DNA from: Dastarcus helophoroides
Lineage: Eukaryota > Arthropoda > Insecta > Coleoptera > Bothrideridae
Reading direction: 5' to 3'
DNA: 64,000 bases
Assembly: GCA_028583605.1 (NCBI GenBank)
Contig: CM053333.1
Coordinates: forward strand, 11,803,638-11,867,637
Shown here: positions 11,155 to 21,871 of the stretch, piece by piece
Layout of the letters: every line of letters starts with the position of its first letter
How positions within the stretch are numbered: the stretch's first letter is position 1
The notes under the pieces: model-generated
The model's input: the letters and a program-made list of their open reading frames with translations, nothing else
Databases searched by the model: none
What the model was told of the DNA's origin: nothing
Translations under genes and position numbers: made by a program

Positions 11155-13740
11155 AAAAAAAATCAAAGTATTTGGAGAAAAAAAATCGAGCATTAAAAAT
11201 TCAAAGTTTGCGTAAAAACGTTTGAGTGTAAGCTCTTCGAAATGCTGCCCCATAAAAGTTTTTTCTATTTTTTTTGAAAATTTTAATTTTTTCTCATAAT
11301 TTCTAACTTTTCTCGAAATTTCGATTTTATTTGAATATTATGATTTTTTTTGTCAAAAATTATGAACATGCGACCTTTTTAAAATTCGAACTTAAGAAGA
11401 AACACTTCGACGTTATTTTTCAAAATTTAAATAATTTTAGAATTTTAAGTTTTTTGAAAATGTTCGCTTCATAATTGGGCTTTTTTTTTAATTTTGATTT
11501 TTTCAATATTTCGTCTTTTTTTCGAGATTTTTATTTCGTCATTAATTTCGATTTTCTTCGAAGATTTCTGCTTTTTTGAAAATATCAATTTTTTTATAAA
11601 TGTCGACTTTGAACATTTCGATTCTCGAATTTTCGACCTTTTAAAAAGTTTTGACTTTTTTAAAATTCTACTCTTTTTTTTTCAAATTTTGCCCCTTTGA
11701 ATCATTTGAACTTTTCAAAATTTTGACCTTTAAAAATTGCGATATAAAAAAAATTATATATTTTTTTCAATGTCTACCTTATTTGAAAGGTTTGACCTTC
11801 TACTTTGTTTTGAAAGTGTTAAGTTTCGAAAATATTGACTTTTATTCGAAGTTATGACTTTTTGGAAAACCGCGACTTTTTTTAATGTTTTCACTTTTTT
11901 TAAAAAGATTCACTGTTTTTTAGAAATTTCAACTTTTTTTGAAAAATGTCACCATATTTCTATTTGTTTTTTTAAATTTCGATTTTTTTGAAATATCGTC
12001 CTTTTTGCAGATTTTATTTTTTTCCAAATGTTGTCTTTTTCAATATTTTGATTTTCTTTTTTTAATTCGACATTTTTGAAATTCCATTTTATTTTTAAAT
12101 CTAACTTAAAAATTTCGAATTTTACTTCTATTAAAAATTTCAAATTTCACAGTTTCCAGTTTTTTTAACATTTCCCTTTTTTTAAATATGACTTTTTTTA
12201 AATTTTAGATTATTATAAAAATGTTGATCTTCGATTTAAACTTTCAAAAGTTTTAACTTTTGAAAACCTTTACTATGGAAAATTTGGACGCTATTAAAAT
12301 TTTTTGCTTATACTTCTTTTGTATACTTTTTCAAAACTTCTACTCAAAATTCCTTTCTGCTTTTTTCAAAATGTTGACTTTTTCGAAAAATTCTACTTTA
12401 AAAAAAATAGTAATAAAGGTGTTTCTTTTTCAATTTCGATTTTTTTAAAGTTAGAATATTTCAAATTTTAACTTCTTTCAGAATTTTGAGTTTTTTAAAC
12501 ATTTTAAACATTCTTCAAAATTTTTATTTTCATAGTTTACTTTTTGAAGAATTTTTGTTGGTTCTAAAATTTTTGATTTTGTTGTGAGAACTCGACTTGT
12601 AAAAATTTCACGATCTTTTTAGTAATTTCCATTTTTTTTTTGAAAATTCGATCGATTTTCAAAATTTTGAGTTGTTCTCAGAGTTTTTATTTTACTTGAA
12701 GATTTTAAGTTTTGAAAAATTCTACTTTTTTGGAAATTTTGACCTTATTAAAATTCTTTAAAATTATGTATCTTTATTTTTTTTTAGAGAATTTTGTCTT
12801 TTAGTATTGACAAAATTTTAATTTTCTTTTTCAAAAATTTAGATTTTTTTTTCAAACTATCATATTTTACTCCAAATTGTGAATTTTTTTCCTGGTAAGG
12901 TTTTTGCAATTTTTTATTTTTTCAAAATATTGAATTTCAAAATGTTGTTCTTTTTTATAATTTTCACTTTTATCAAAAATTCCAACTTTTTTGTAATTTT
13001 TTTATTTTTTCAAAATGTCGATTTTAAAAATGTTTTTCTTTTTCATAATTTTCACTTTTATCAAAAATTTCAACCATTTTTCAAATTTTCGACTGCTTCT
13101 CAAAATTTACATTTTATTTTGAAATTATGTCTCATTTTCGAAATTTCGACTTTTGCTCTCAATTTCTAAAAAAAATTTAATATTTCAGATTTTTAAGTTT
13201 GAGCCCTTTTTAAAATTCCGTCTTGGTTTCATAATTTTTAAATTGTTTAAAAAGCCACTTTTTTAAACTTACTTTTTTTTCAAAATGTTGAATTTCTTGA
13301 AGTTTTTGAATTTTCTTTTTTTTCAACCTTTCAAAATTTTGTCTTATGGAGCCAAAATTTAATTTTCGCGTTTCTCCTGAAAGTTTGACTTTTTGAAATA
13401 ATAACTGTTTTCTCGTTTATTTGATTCCGATTTGTTCAACTGTTATCTCAAAATTTTTAAAGACATTTTTCAAATTTCGATTCCTATTCATAATTTCTAG
13501 TTTAGTCTCGAAAATAAAAAGAATCATAAAATGTTAACTCAGAATTTTAAGAAAAAACAAAAATTTTGACAAAAAGCTTGACATTTATCTTAAAATTTGA
13601 GTTTTTTCTAAATATTTTTTAGTTGGCACTCACGTTTTATTGTATTTTTCTTAATTTTTCGTAAACGACATTTTTATTTTTTTTTTCTTCTCTTTGTGAA
13701 ATTGGGACTTGATTGATGACTTTTTTTTTGAATATTTGTC
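11155..13740. repeat. SatA array, second block
   Basis: This continues the AAATTTCGA-type degenerate repeat, again T-rich on the + strand. A local higher-order repeat of about 105 bp is visible at 12905-13080, where TTTTCACTTTTATCAAAAAT occurs twice. The last 335 bp (13405-13740) is shared with 36335-36733. Confidence 0.75.
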
Positions 13741-13834
13741 ATAATTTTGGAGGAACAGACTGATCCTTGGTTATCTTCAAAGATTGAAATACAAATTTTC
13801 TCCCTTGAAAGAAAGATTAAAAAACACAACAAAG

Positions 13835-13882
13835 GTTGCTCTAACGCGTTTCGATTGCCTAGCTACCATCTGAGAGGTACTA
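13835..13882 (-). ncRNA. Decayed hammerhead-like motif in Penelope-like tail
   Basis: The minus strand keeps GAAACGCGTTAGAGC and part of stem II, but the CTGAAGA core is reduced to CTCAGATG. It should be inactive. Confidence 0.4.
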
Positions 13883-14049
13883 TTCTGGATTCGTTGTGGG
13901 TTGCCCAAAGTTTAGGCTAGCACTTAGGCCACCCTTTCCGGGCCCATTGTGCTATCCCCGTGATTGAGGTGTCCTTGGTGATTCATTCAGCCACCCAACC
14001 TTGTTGAGAAACTGAAGAACGTCCCTTGGATGCGCCTCTCTCAAACTCA
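13883..14049 (-). mobile_element. Short retroposon-like insert, 167 bp, 11-bp TSD
   Basis: A GC-richer block interrupts the Penelope-like element. It is flanked by a perfect 11-bp direct repeat GAGAGGTACTA (13872-13882 and 14050-14060). The same sequence, in the other orientation and slightly longer at one end, lies inside the mariner at 30528-30712. One end is constant (CCAGAAT on its sense strand) and the other variable, as expected of 5'-truncated retroposition. No poly(A), A box or B box was found, so a standard tRNA-type SINE is not supported. Confidence 0.75.
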
Positions 14050-14060
14050 GAGAGGTACTA

Positions 14061-14312
14061 ATACCTAGTCCTAAAATTAACCCTTATATACTTAGAATAT
14101 TTATTTCGTGCATGATCGACCGCATCCGATCGCGCATGCGCATCTAATCATACACGTCGTAGTGTCACAATTCCTTATCTATCAACCTTAACTATTTTTA
14201 ACAGAGATAAGTGGCCTAAAGGCCCAGCGCAACCATTCATAAGGTTGTCTCCAACCTTATGGATGGCCAAGCTTTCACATGCATTTAACAAAGAATTCTT
14301 AATTACTACTCT
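14061..14312 (-). pseudogene. C-terminal end of Penelope-like GIY-YIG protein plus 3' UTR
   Basis: The minus strand reads NACESLAIHK near 14250-14280, equivalent to the end of the protein at 37003-37317. The rest is the shared 3' UTR (CGCATGCGCATCTAATCATA on the + strand). The GIY-YIG catalytic part is missing. Confidence 0.65.
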
Positions 14313-14414
14313 TAACAGTTGCTTGGCTATCGAAACGTGTTAGAGCAACCTTTGTTATGTTTTTTAACCTTTCTTGGTTTTAGGGCACAAGATTGGTATT
14401 TCAATAGTTGTCAG

Positions 14415-15230
14415 TTTTATATCTACTAATTTCCATTTTATCTAAATTTTAAATTATTTTAGCAAAATCGCGAGTTCGAAATTTTGTTCGTAAAGAGTTC
14501 TGCACTTTTTCGGAAATCATAATTTTATTTTTGTAATTTCAAAAAATTGTTTAAACACCTTGAACTTTTATTTAATTTTTAGCTTAAACTTTTAACAAGA
14601 ATTGTATCTTCTGAATTAAAAAAAAAAACATTAAAATTTGAAGAAAAGCCGCATTCAACTCATCGAAGAGCGGCATTTGCCCCCTTTGACATAGACTGAT
14701 ATAGAAAAGCGACGTGTAAAAAGTTTTAATTATTGAATGGCTCAAATTATATTTTGATTTAGCTGCTTTTGCCGCCCCCTTAAGGTGCCGTCTGATGTGG
14801 TTGTCTCTTTGCATCATAGCACCGCACGGTTCTGAAGGTAAGATTCCTAGAAAAGGTAGAAATATGCAGGTTAAATAAGTCTAACCAAGAAAGTAGAAAC
14901 CTGAGTACGTATCATTCAAAACAAAAGTCAAAATACCAACCAAAAAAAAATGAATTTATATGTATTACATCTTAAGAGAAAAATTCAATATTTCCAGTTT
15001 AAACTCGTATATTGGACTGTTCGACGTGCAATAATAAATATTTATATTTTGTTTGGAAAAGATGAAATCATTGCTAAATTTGCCATCTTTTCAAAAATTT
15101 GTTTTTTTTTTCAAAAGTGTTAAGTAATTACTGTTGAAGTTTCAAAAATCTTTAAAATCTTTAGAACAGAATCAGAATTTTGAATTTAGCGTCCAAATTT
15201 CGACTGTCATCTAAAGCTTATATCATAGCT
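14415..15230. repeat. Decayed SatA-like AT-rich sequence
   Basis: SatA words (TTCGAAATTTTG, AATTTCGACTG) are scattered at 14470-14620 and 14985-15215 among unassigned AT-rich sequence. No gene is seen. Confidence 0.45.
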
Positions 15231-16894
15231 TCATCTATTAGATCCAGATGTTCATTCATCAGTGTTGATTTTCGCGAATGTAAATATTTGCTAATTCCTG
15301 TGGTCGCCAATTAATTTTGCTTTCAATATTGTTACAAATGAATAGTATTTTAATGGTTTGTTAAGTTAAAAGTTGTTTACTAGATGTTTATTACTAGAAG
15401 CTATCAGGAAGAAACACACATACACAGCCGGAGAAGTTACACATAAGTTCGAGACGTCTATCGAATGTTTATAAGCAATTAGGGCTATTAAGGAGATACG
15501 TAACCGAGCGTTCGAGACTTCGAGATATCGAAAATTCTGGTATGTGTGGAACACCAGTATAAGCCATCAATCGCGCTGTTGTACGGTAGGCGATAAATTG
15601 TTTAAAGCTTTGGTTAAATAAAAGTGCTAAAAAACCACAGTGTTTAATTGTGTAAATCAGTAACGTCTAACAGTATAATAGTATTTCTACTTTGTTTGCA
15701 TTCGAATTTTTATATTTAGCCATATTTAATTTTCCTGAAAGTTTATTTTTGAAGGCAGCTCAAACGTGTCTGTAACAAACGTGTCTGTAAGATTTTGCTT
15801 TGGAGGAGGAGGGAAGTTAAAAATTCCCGGCTATTACTATAATAGTGTTCTTAGGTTCCCAATTGCAGTTAAGGTACTTTTTGCTAAATTTCCAATTATC
15901 AGAAGCGTCTTTAACAGAATTAATTTTTAACTTGATATGGAGCGACATTTCTGTTGTTCACTGTATCTAATATGAACATTACAAACCTGTTTCACCTAGG
16001 TACGTAGTCAGTATTTGTTTGCTTATTAAATCATGCAGACATTACTTGAAATTTTACTTTTATATTTAAATATGCTAATTGTTACAGTTCAAAAAAATGA
16101 TTGATAAATTGGTGTGTAAAACCGCCGTAGACTCGTAGACAGCGCGTTATTGCCGTTGCATTATAGTATCGAAAGGGCGACAGAGGTCCAATCAAGGCAG
16201 ATTTATTGTTGGCTAGCGGTAAAATCGTTGTGAAGATTTGCGGTCGCAAAATGCCTACCTTTATTTTGAAATGTGGCCTCTACTATTGTCATCCGAAGGA
16301 CTATAAATACCTAAGTAATTGTAGTAAACAGAGCGCGATCTCTGACAATGGATAAAGTTGTGAAAATAGCCGGAATGGTGGAATGTTATCTCGCTAAATG
16401 CCGCTATAAAAACTGAACGCGTGTATGAGTGGATGTTGATGGCTGATTTTCAGATGGTCCCTCGGCTGACAACTCATCCGGAACAGGTCACTACTGCCTC
16501 TCTTTTACTGCCGGACTAGCATAATCAAATAACGAAAATACATTAACGCGTCGGCCACTCTAGCAAACCTAATAAGCACCACTGAACCGAATTCTCCCGC
16601 TGAATACCATTTCATAATTAAACTTGAGCACAAGAGAGCGTCTGCTAATTACGTAAGGTGTTGTTTTGAAAATTTGGACCGCTCCCTCCCCTTTGGTGAG
16701 ATTCGTTGAGACATCGTGACACCCCCCAGGTGAGATGCTTACGTGACATACTGTGGACCGTCCCAAACGATTATTTAAAAAGTTAATGACATAAAAAAAG
16801 GCCCTCACGTACTTCTTAGTGTAAAGTTAGTAGGATTTAATCGGTGGAGACTTATTTGACAGCTACAAGAAGGTGATTGCCTTCGAAATGATAT
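15231..16894. other. Unassigned region, possible repeat at 16650-16790
   Basis: No coding signal. At 16650-16790 the text TTGGACCGCTCCCTCCCC with GGTGAGAT and GTGGACCGTCCCAAACGA resembles a class of insect interspersed repeats with C-rich GGTGAGAT blocks. A related block is at 48715-48775. Classification is not possible by eye. Confidence 0.35.
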
Positions 16895-17016
16895 CCTCCT
16901 TTTCTTTTGCTTCTTCTTCTTCGTCGTCTTCTTCTTCTTCGTCGTCTTCTTCTTCTTTTTCTTCTTCTTCTCCTTCTTCTTCTTCTTCTTTTTCTTCTCC
17001 TTCTTCTTCTTCTTCC
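16895..17016. repeat. (TTC)n compound microsatellite, GAA tail of the adjacent LINE
   Basis: About 120 bp of TTC with CGT and TCC interruptions. On the minus strand it directly follows the LINE end at 17017-17330. The all-leucine open frame over it is a microsatellite artefact. Confidence 0.85.
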
Positions 17017-17330
17017 TAAGTTAGGACTTGGTCCTATGTTTTATACAATGTTCCTTACTCCTGGGATGCGGAGGTCCAGCTTTCGTACCAGCGTTTTGGT
17101 GGTCTTCCCGAGAGTCTCGCGATGTTAGGCCTTTCCGTTTTTGCTATTCTGAGTAGCCGGTTACCAAGCACCCTATCTACATGGTCTCTCCGCTGGCCTA
17201 TTATTCTGGCCTATCTTACCACATCTTGTAGTCCACCGATCTCTCTGATTTCTTCATTTCTCTTATGATCGAGTAATGAGTAGCCTGTTATATGTCTCCG
17301 AAACAAGATTTTTATTGACATCCGCCACCT
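17017..17330 (-). pseudogene. LINE 3' end fragment, third non-LTR family
   Basis: The minus strand reads KRNEEIREIGGLQDVV, then ARIIGQRRDHVDRVLGNRL, then RIAKTERPNIARLSGRPPKR followed by WYESWTSAS. The R-NEEIR, HVDR and GRPPKRW features are the familiar C-terminal end of RTE-like and related insect LINEs after the RT domain. It ends in a GAA tail. Only about 90 residues remain. Confidence 0.7.
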
Positions 17331-18459
17331 CCCCTAGGTACTAGCAGCACTAGTGTTTGTGGACTTAAAGTTGGATTTAAAATCAAAAAAATCTTTCTTG
17401 CCACACGTTATTCTGTCTACAGCTTCAGCTGAAAAAGCGTTTCTTAGTTCTACTAAAGATTACTAAAAGCATCGTTCACGCGATTAGTGCTTTTTCATTA
17501 TTTTTCTGAACCAAACGACAAAATCAGCTTTACATCTAGTAAAAACGTTACGTATGCTTTTCCCAATATAACGCTGTTCGTAATCGGTAGACAGCAAGAC
17601 TGTCTACTTTTATATGGTACGTAGCTCTAAGTAGATTCTTTTTGCATGCTCCGCATACAAGACAAGCAAAGTGCGCCCCTGGGCTGACATTATGGTCAAA
17701 AGTCTTTTCTCAGATCTCTGATGAAATTAAACGCCGAGTTTTAATGTTCATTGGGTGGAAAAAGTTCATATCGTCTCCCTGCCGTGTGCGTTGACTCGGC
17801 AGGCCAAAGAAGGGAATTTAATTAAGTAAAATTACACTGCTTGTACTTTAATTATGTTAGTATCAGAGTTTTTACGGGTGCTGTCCCCTTGAAATCGGCT
17901 CAGCGATCAAAAGGTGTCGCCGTGAAGGGCAAAAGGGGGAAGACGCTGCTTCCGCACAGCCACGACGATGCGCGCCAATTAAAGAGATAACTGGAAAGTG
18001 CAACAATTTAAAAACGCCATAAAACATCAAGGATAAGGACCTAACTTTTCACTAATAGAATTCCAACCTGTCTTCGGGCCATACGTACCCCCAACCCTTT
18101 TAAGAAGATTTAATTCGCCTTTTATCGCTTAATAAAAAGAAGCGCTCATGAAAGCATTTTTTTTTCATTATATAGCTGACATGTTACAAACAATTCAAAA
18201 AGATAAGATAATTAAAGCAGAGATATTTTATGTTTTTTAATTTTATCTAACATTTCTGCGACCCAGTTTGGAAATGTTAAATAAAATTAATAAACATAAT
18301 GTTTCCGACCAATAAGAATCCACCATGAAGAATAATTTACTCGAAAATAGGAAAAAAAGATTACTTTAAATATTAGCAGTATTTACCAAATTAAAAACAA
18401 ACAAACATTTCTTAAATCACTCTCTCATGTCCCCTTAATCTGAATATAGTGATCTTATA
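17331..18459. other. Unassigned, includes a GC-richer stretch at 17870-17990
   Basis: 17870-17990 stands out by base composition (ACGACGATGCGCGCCAATTA and similar) and lacks repeats. It might be single-copy DNA. No open frame supports a gene. Confidence 0.35.
18215..18305. repeat. Fragment of the 46-kb foldback family
   Basis: ATCTAACATTTCTGCGACCC and AGTTTGGAAAT match the arm of the foldback element at 46328-46562 (TTTAACATTTCTTCGGCCCA). The piece itself forms a small hairpin: TAACATTTC at about 18249 pairs with GAAATGTTA at about 18272. Confidence 0.55.
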
Positions 18460-19165
18460 GAATTGTCTTCATTTTCCTTCAAATCACCCATTTATAGATT
18501 CTTCTTCCAGCATTTTTCAATTTTTTAAGGTTACATACTTATTTTCTACTTTAAACCTCTTCAATCTTAGTGTGCTTCATAGTATACAGTATATTGATGA
18601 TTAATAGATTCAAAATTTTTTTATTTGAATTTCCTTTAAATTCCCTGAATAGATTCGTTGGCATCTTCATTCACATATTTTGAATTTGCACACTCGCCTG
18701 AATATTTCTGAAAACTTTCCAGTAGTTCGTTCCGTTTTTCTTAAAATTGTTTCAATTTGTGGATTTGTCTATTTTCAAATTATCTTAATAGAAGTTTGAT
18801 CAACATTTTGATAGATTTGTGGAAGATTCGAAAATAGCCGCGGAAGATTCTTCGCTTCTTGCAAGTCTCCTAAATTTGTAGATTCTTATCTTCCTTTTTC
18901 TCCAAGTCTGCTAAATGTATGGATCTTAAATTTCTTTCAGTCTGCCTGCTTCTGTTTTTGTAGGCTTCGGACTTGAAATGCATAAAGGGATTAGTGTTAA
19001 GTTGGGGTATAGTACATTCTTCTGCGTTTTGTTCCAAATTTACTCAATTTGTAGATTTGCTTTCCTCTTTCTTCAAGTCTCTTTAATGTATGTATATATT
19101 TGCTTTTTTCCCCTGCTTCTGTTTTCTTTTAATAGTGTTTGGATTTGGGATACACACCGAGGTTA
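18460..19165. repeat. SatD: degenerate minisatellite
   Basis: Loose repeats of a unit like CAAGTCTCCTAAATTTGTAG followed by ATTCTTATCTTCCTTTTTC, spaced about 40-50 bp apart. Clear instances are at 18860, 18905 and 19070. It is too degenerate for a firm period. Confidence 0.5.
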
Positions 19166-19194
19166 GTATTGAGCTCAGGCATGCTGTGATACTC

Positions 19195-19790
19195 CAAACT
19201 TCTATGTGCACTTATTTAAAGCCCCGAAATGTCAAAAAAACTACATCAAAGCACTAAATTACTAAGGAAACTCATAAAGAGAGCGCCAAATTCTTAACGA
19301 ACATTAAAAGTAATATATTCTTGAGCAAACCCATCTGGACTTCTAGCTCTCAAGAAAATTACTTTAGAGTTAAACATTCCGAAAAGGTTCTCTCTTCTAA
19401 AACTTCGAACCTATAAGTTAATTCTTTTGAAGCCCTAAACTACCTGGATTTAGTTGGAGCTCTGAGCTCTCGAAAAAATTTAATTAGAGCTAATTGCCAA
19501 GAAAACTGCCTAGAGCGCCAAAATATACACTTAATGATCTTCTCAAGAAAATTAGAATAGGACATTTAAAGTGTTAGATTATTACGGGCTTTAAACTAGT
19601 CCACACTTTCAAGGAAATTTACCTTAAGCTACAAAGTTCGAGAGGGGATTATACAGAACTTTGAAAATTTTATAAACTTGGTAAACTCTACAGAAAATTT
19701 ATTTAGGGTTCTGAAGAGTCAGTAATTCTGATTTACAGCTCTAAATTAGAAAATCTATGAAATTTATAAATAAACTTTTTAATAACCAGA
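19195..19790. repeat. SatB: degenerate minisatellite
   Basis: Units of about 30-35 bp built on AAATTCTCAAGGAAACTCAT and TTAGAGCTC. The array resumes at 20920-21260 on the far side of the RNase H LINE fragment, so that LINE inserted into it. Confidence 0.65.
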
Positions 19791-19794
19791 AGGG

Positions 19795-20885
19795 ATGGGT
19801 CGTTTCGTGTTTCTCTTCGTCCACCCCACACCTCGACCTAAGGAGATCTTTTGTAGTAATCTATGTAATTCCCAAGTTCAAACTCTTGTAGAAGTTTGTT
19901 ATGGACCTGGGATTGAGTTTTTCCACATCTGAGGGAGTCTAAGGACGCCCATCCGAGTTGGAGGTGTCTTTTGCGTGCAAGCGCATTGCACTTGCTTAGC
20001 ACATGTTCTGCAGTCTCCGCAGCTTCTGCTCAAAAGCGACATAGGTCTGTTTCAGCTTGACCCATTTTCTTGAGGCGATACCTCATAGGGCAATGTCCTG
20101 TTAAGAGGTCGGTTAGGATCCTCAATTCAGATTTGCTGAGTTCTAAGTAGACTTTTGTCCCTTCAAGCGTTCCAGATATAAATATTTTCGCCTGTCGTAG
20201 TCCTGGATATGATCTCCTCAACTTTGCTTTGCATATTTTAACTTTATTATTGATTTGACTTTTAGATAAACCAAAAGCCGGTTCAGGTCCAAGAAATGAA
20301 GATGCAGATCCTTCTCTAGCGATTTGGTCCGCAGCTTCATTCTCTTGTATTCCTTTGTGCCCTAGCACCCACTTAAGGTTGATCCTGTTGTGTTTAGTTA
20401 ATTGCTTTAGAGTTTGTTGACAGTCTCAAACTAGTTTGGATTTGACAATGCAGCTGCTGAGAGCATTTATTGCCGCTTGGCTGTCAGAGTTAATGAAGAT
20501 ATTTATTCCTTTCAGGTTTCTTCGAAGACACTTGTAAACGAAGAGTTCTATTGCATGTATTTCAGTTTGAGTCTTTTCCCAAGGCTTTAGAGAACCTATA
20601 GTTAGGACCATAAATTCCCACTCCAGTCCCATGTGCTGACTTTGATCCATGTGTAAACCAGATGGATAATTTGTTGTTCAAGTACTGATTGAGTGTCAGT
20701 GACCTAAGTCCACTTCAAAGGAATGATCAAATTCGCACCTGGGTTGCATATAATCAACCGATCTTGCTAAAATCACAGGGCTACATTTCTTCAGAATTCC
20801 CATGTGACCGGCGAAGTCTCCTTTAAATTGTTTTAAAGGGATGTGTAAGATTCTTAACAAAACTCGTTTAGAGTTATACACTATA
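19795..20885 (-). pseudogene. RNase H-bearing LINE, 3' part (copy A)
   Basis: Minus strand. An RNase H domain is readable in two frames. The first has AIELFVYKCLRRNLKGINIF and NSDSQAAINALSS (the SDS carries a catalytic Asp), around 20430-20650. The second has GHKGIQENEAADQIAREGS around 20310-20368 (the ENEAAD part carries the last Asp). A C-terminal zinc-knuckle-like region with LTGHCPMRYRLKKMG and a Cys/His pattern follows at 20000-20110. The 3' end is at about 19795 (CGACCCAT). In this LINE group, RNase H removes template RNA during target-primed reverse transcription. The RT domain upstream is lost and several frameshifts are present. Confidence 0.82.
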
Positions 20886-20919
20886 AAGAATATGATTTCA
20901 GTTTTACAGTTAAAGGAAG

Positions 20920-21260
20920 CTCATTCAGAACACAACAGTTTTAAAAAATTTCAAATGCCAGATATTTTAACAGAACTTCTCTAGAAGTACCAAACGTCTC
21001 TAGGAAGCTTCAATTTTGAAAAAAAACCTAAGAAAAGCAGCTAACGTCTTCAGTTCTTGTTAAGACTTATTTAGAGATCTAAATTCTCAAGTAAAATTGT
21101 TTAGAGCCCCAAATTAAAAAAAATACCTTTGCTTCTAGACCAAATAAGAATTGTTACATTTTTAAGAAAGCAAACATATAGCTCTAAACTCTCAAGGAGA
21201 TTCATCTAGAGCTCCAAAACTTTAAGAGAACTCATCTAGCTTGGCTGGTTTTTGTTTGCC
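20920..21260. repeat. SatB array, continuation
   Basis: ACTCTCAAGGAGATTCATCT and AGAGCTCCAAAACTTTAAGA near 21190-21240 are good examples of the unit. Confidence 0.65.
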
Positions 21261-21631
21261 AAAAGAGTTATAGGAGTTACAGGACTATAACATTGGTGTT
21301 TCTTCCTTAAAGTTAACTTTAGTCTTAGAAAACCAAAGAAAAAGTACAATATCATGTGGTAGAGACTTTAATCTGACATATGTAGGCCAGATTAAGAGAT
21401 TAATAACATTTGGCTTAGAAGAACATAAGCTACGTTACATTTTAGATTTTCAATTTTGTCTTGAATATGTGAAGAATGGTTTCACCTTCTTCAGTACATC
21501 TAGAAGAAAGAGGATCTTTAGTTCATTTGTTTCAGTACTTCTGGAAGGATCAATCTGTATCCTTCCTTGTTTTATTTGACCAACATAAATTAGAAGCAAA
21601 ATAGCTTATTTTTTATCTAATCAGTTCCAGT
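21261..21631. other. Unassigned region
   Basis: No gene or repeat was recognised. Confidence 0.4.
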
Positions 21632-21635
21632 TTAA

Positions 21636-21867
21636 CCCTTTGGGGATCGTTGGAACATATATGTCTCATGAGATTTTGATGTTCTCTGCTGATTTAATTT
21701 TAAGCCAAAATATTGTGTGAATTATATATATTGGTATTTTTCGAACATATTTATGTTCTTGGAGAACCTGAATATGTTCTAAAAAATAACTATTTTTGGT
21801 TAAAATTCACCCAAGAGGGCACATCAAAATCTTATGGCACATATATGGTCCAGTGGTCTCGAAAGGG
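21636..21867. mobile_element. piggyBac-like MITE, 232 bp
   Basis: Inverted ends of about 75 bp: the left starts CCCTTTGGGGATCGTTGGA and the right complement starts CCCTTTCGAGACCACTGGA. The arms continue through matching ATATATGT and AAGATTTTGATGTGCCC-type text. TTAA precedes the left end (21632-21635). The right flank is TTGC (21868-21871), a plausible decayed TTAA. CCC-starting termini at TTAA are the piggyBac signature. No coding remains. Confidence 0.65.
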
Positions 21868-21871
21868 TTGC

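Larger units (their letters stand above)
13744..14412 (-). mobile_element. Penelope-like element with inverted tails and a nested insert
   Basis: The left end is the family tail on the minus strand (GATCCTTGGTTATCTTC, AAAAAACACAACAAAGG), followed by a broken ribozyme motif. A short retroposon then interrupts the element (13883-14049). The 3' UTR and the last codons of the GIY-YIG protein follow on the minus strand (14061-14312). At 14313 the element switches to half of a ribozyme motif (GGCTATCGAAAC) and the tail on the plus strand. Such inverted tails are known for Penelope-like elements. It is non-functional. Confidence 0.72.

Noticed and set aside
11494..13169. Several 60-96 codon open frames rich in Phe, Lys and Ile
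   Set aside because: They arise from the T-rich SatA repeats, have no domain character, and overlap in several frames.
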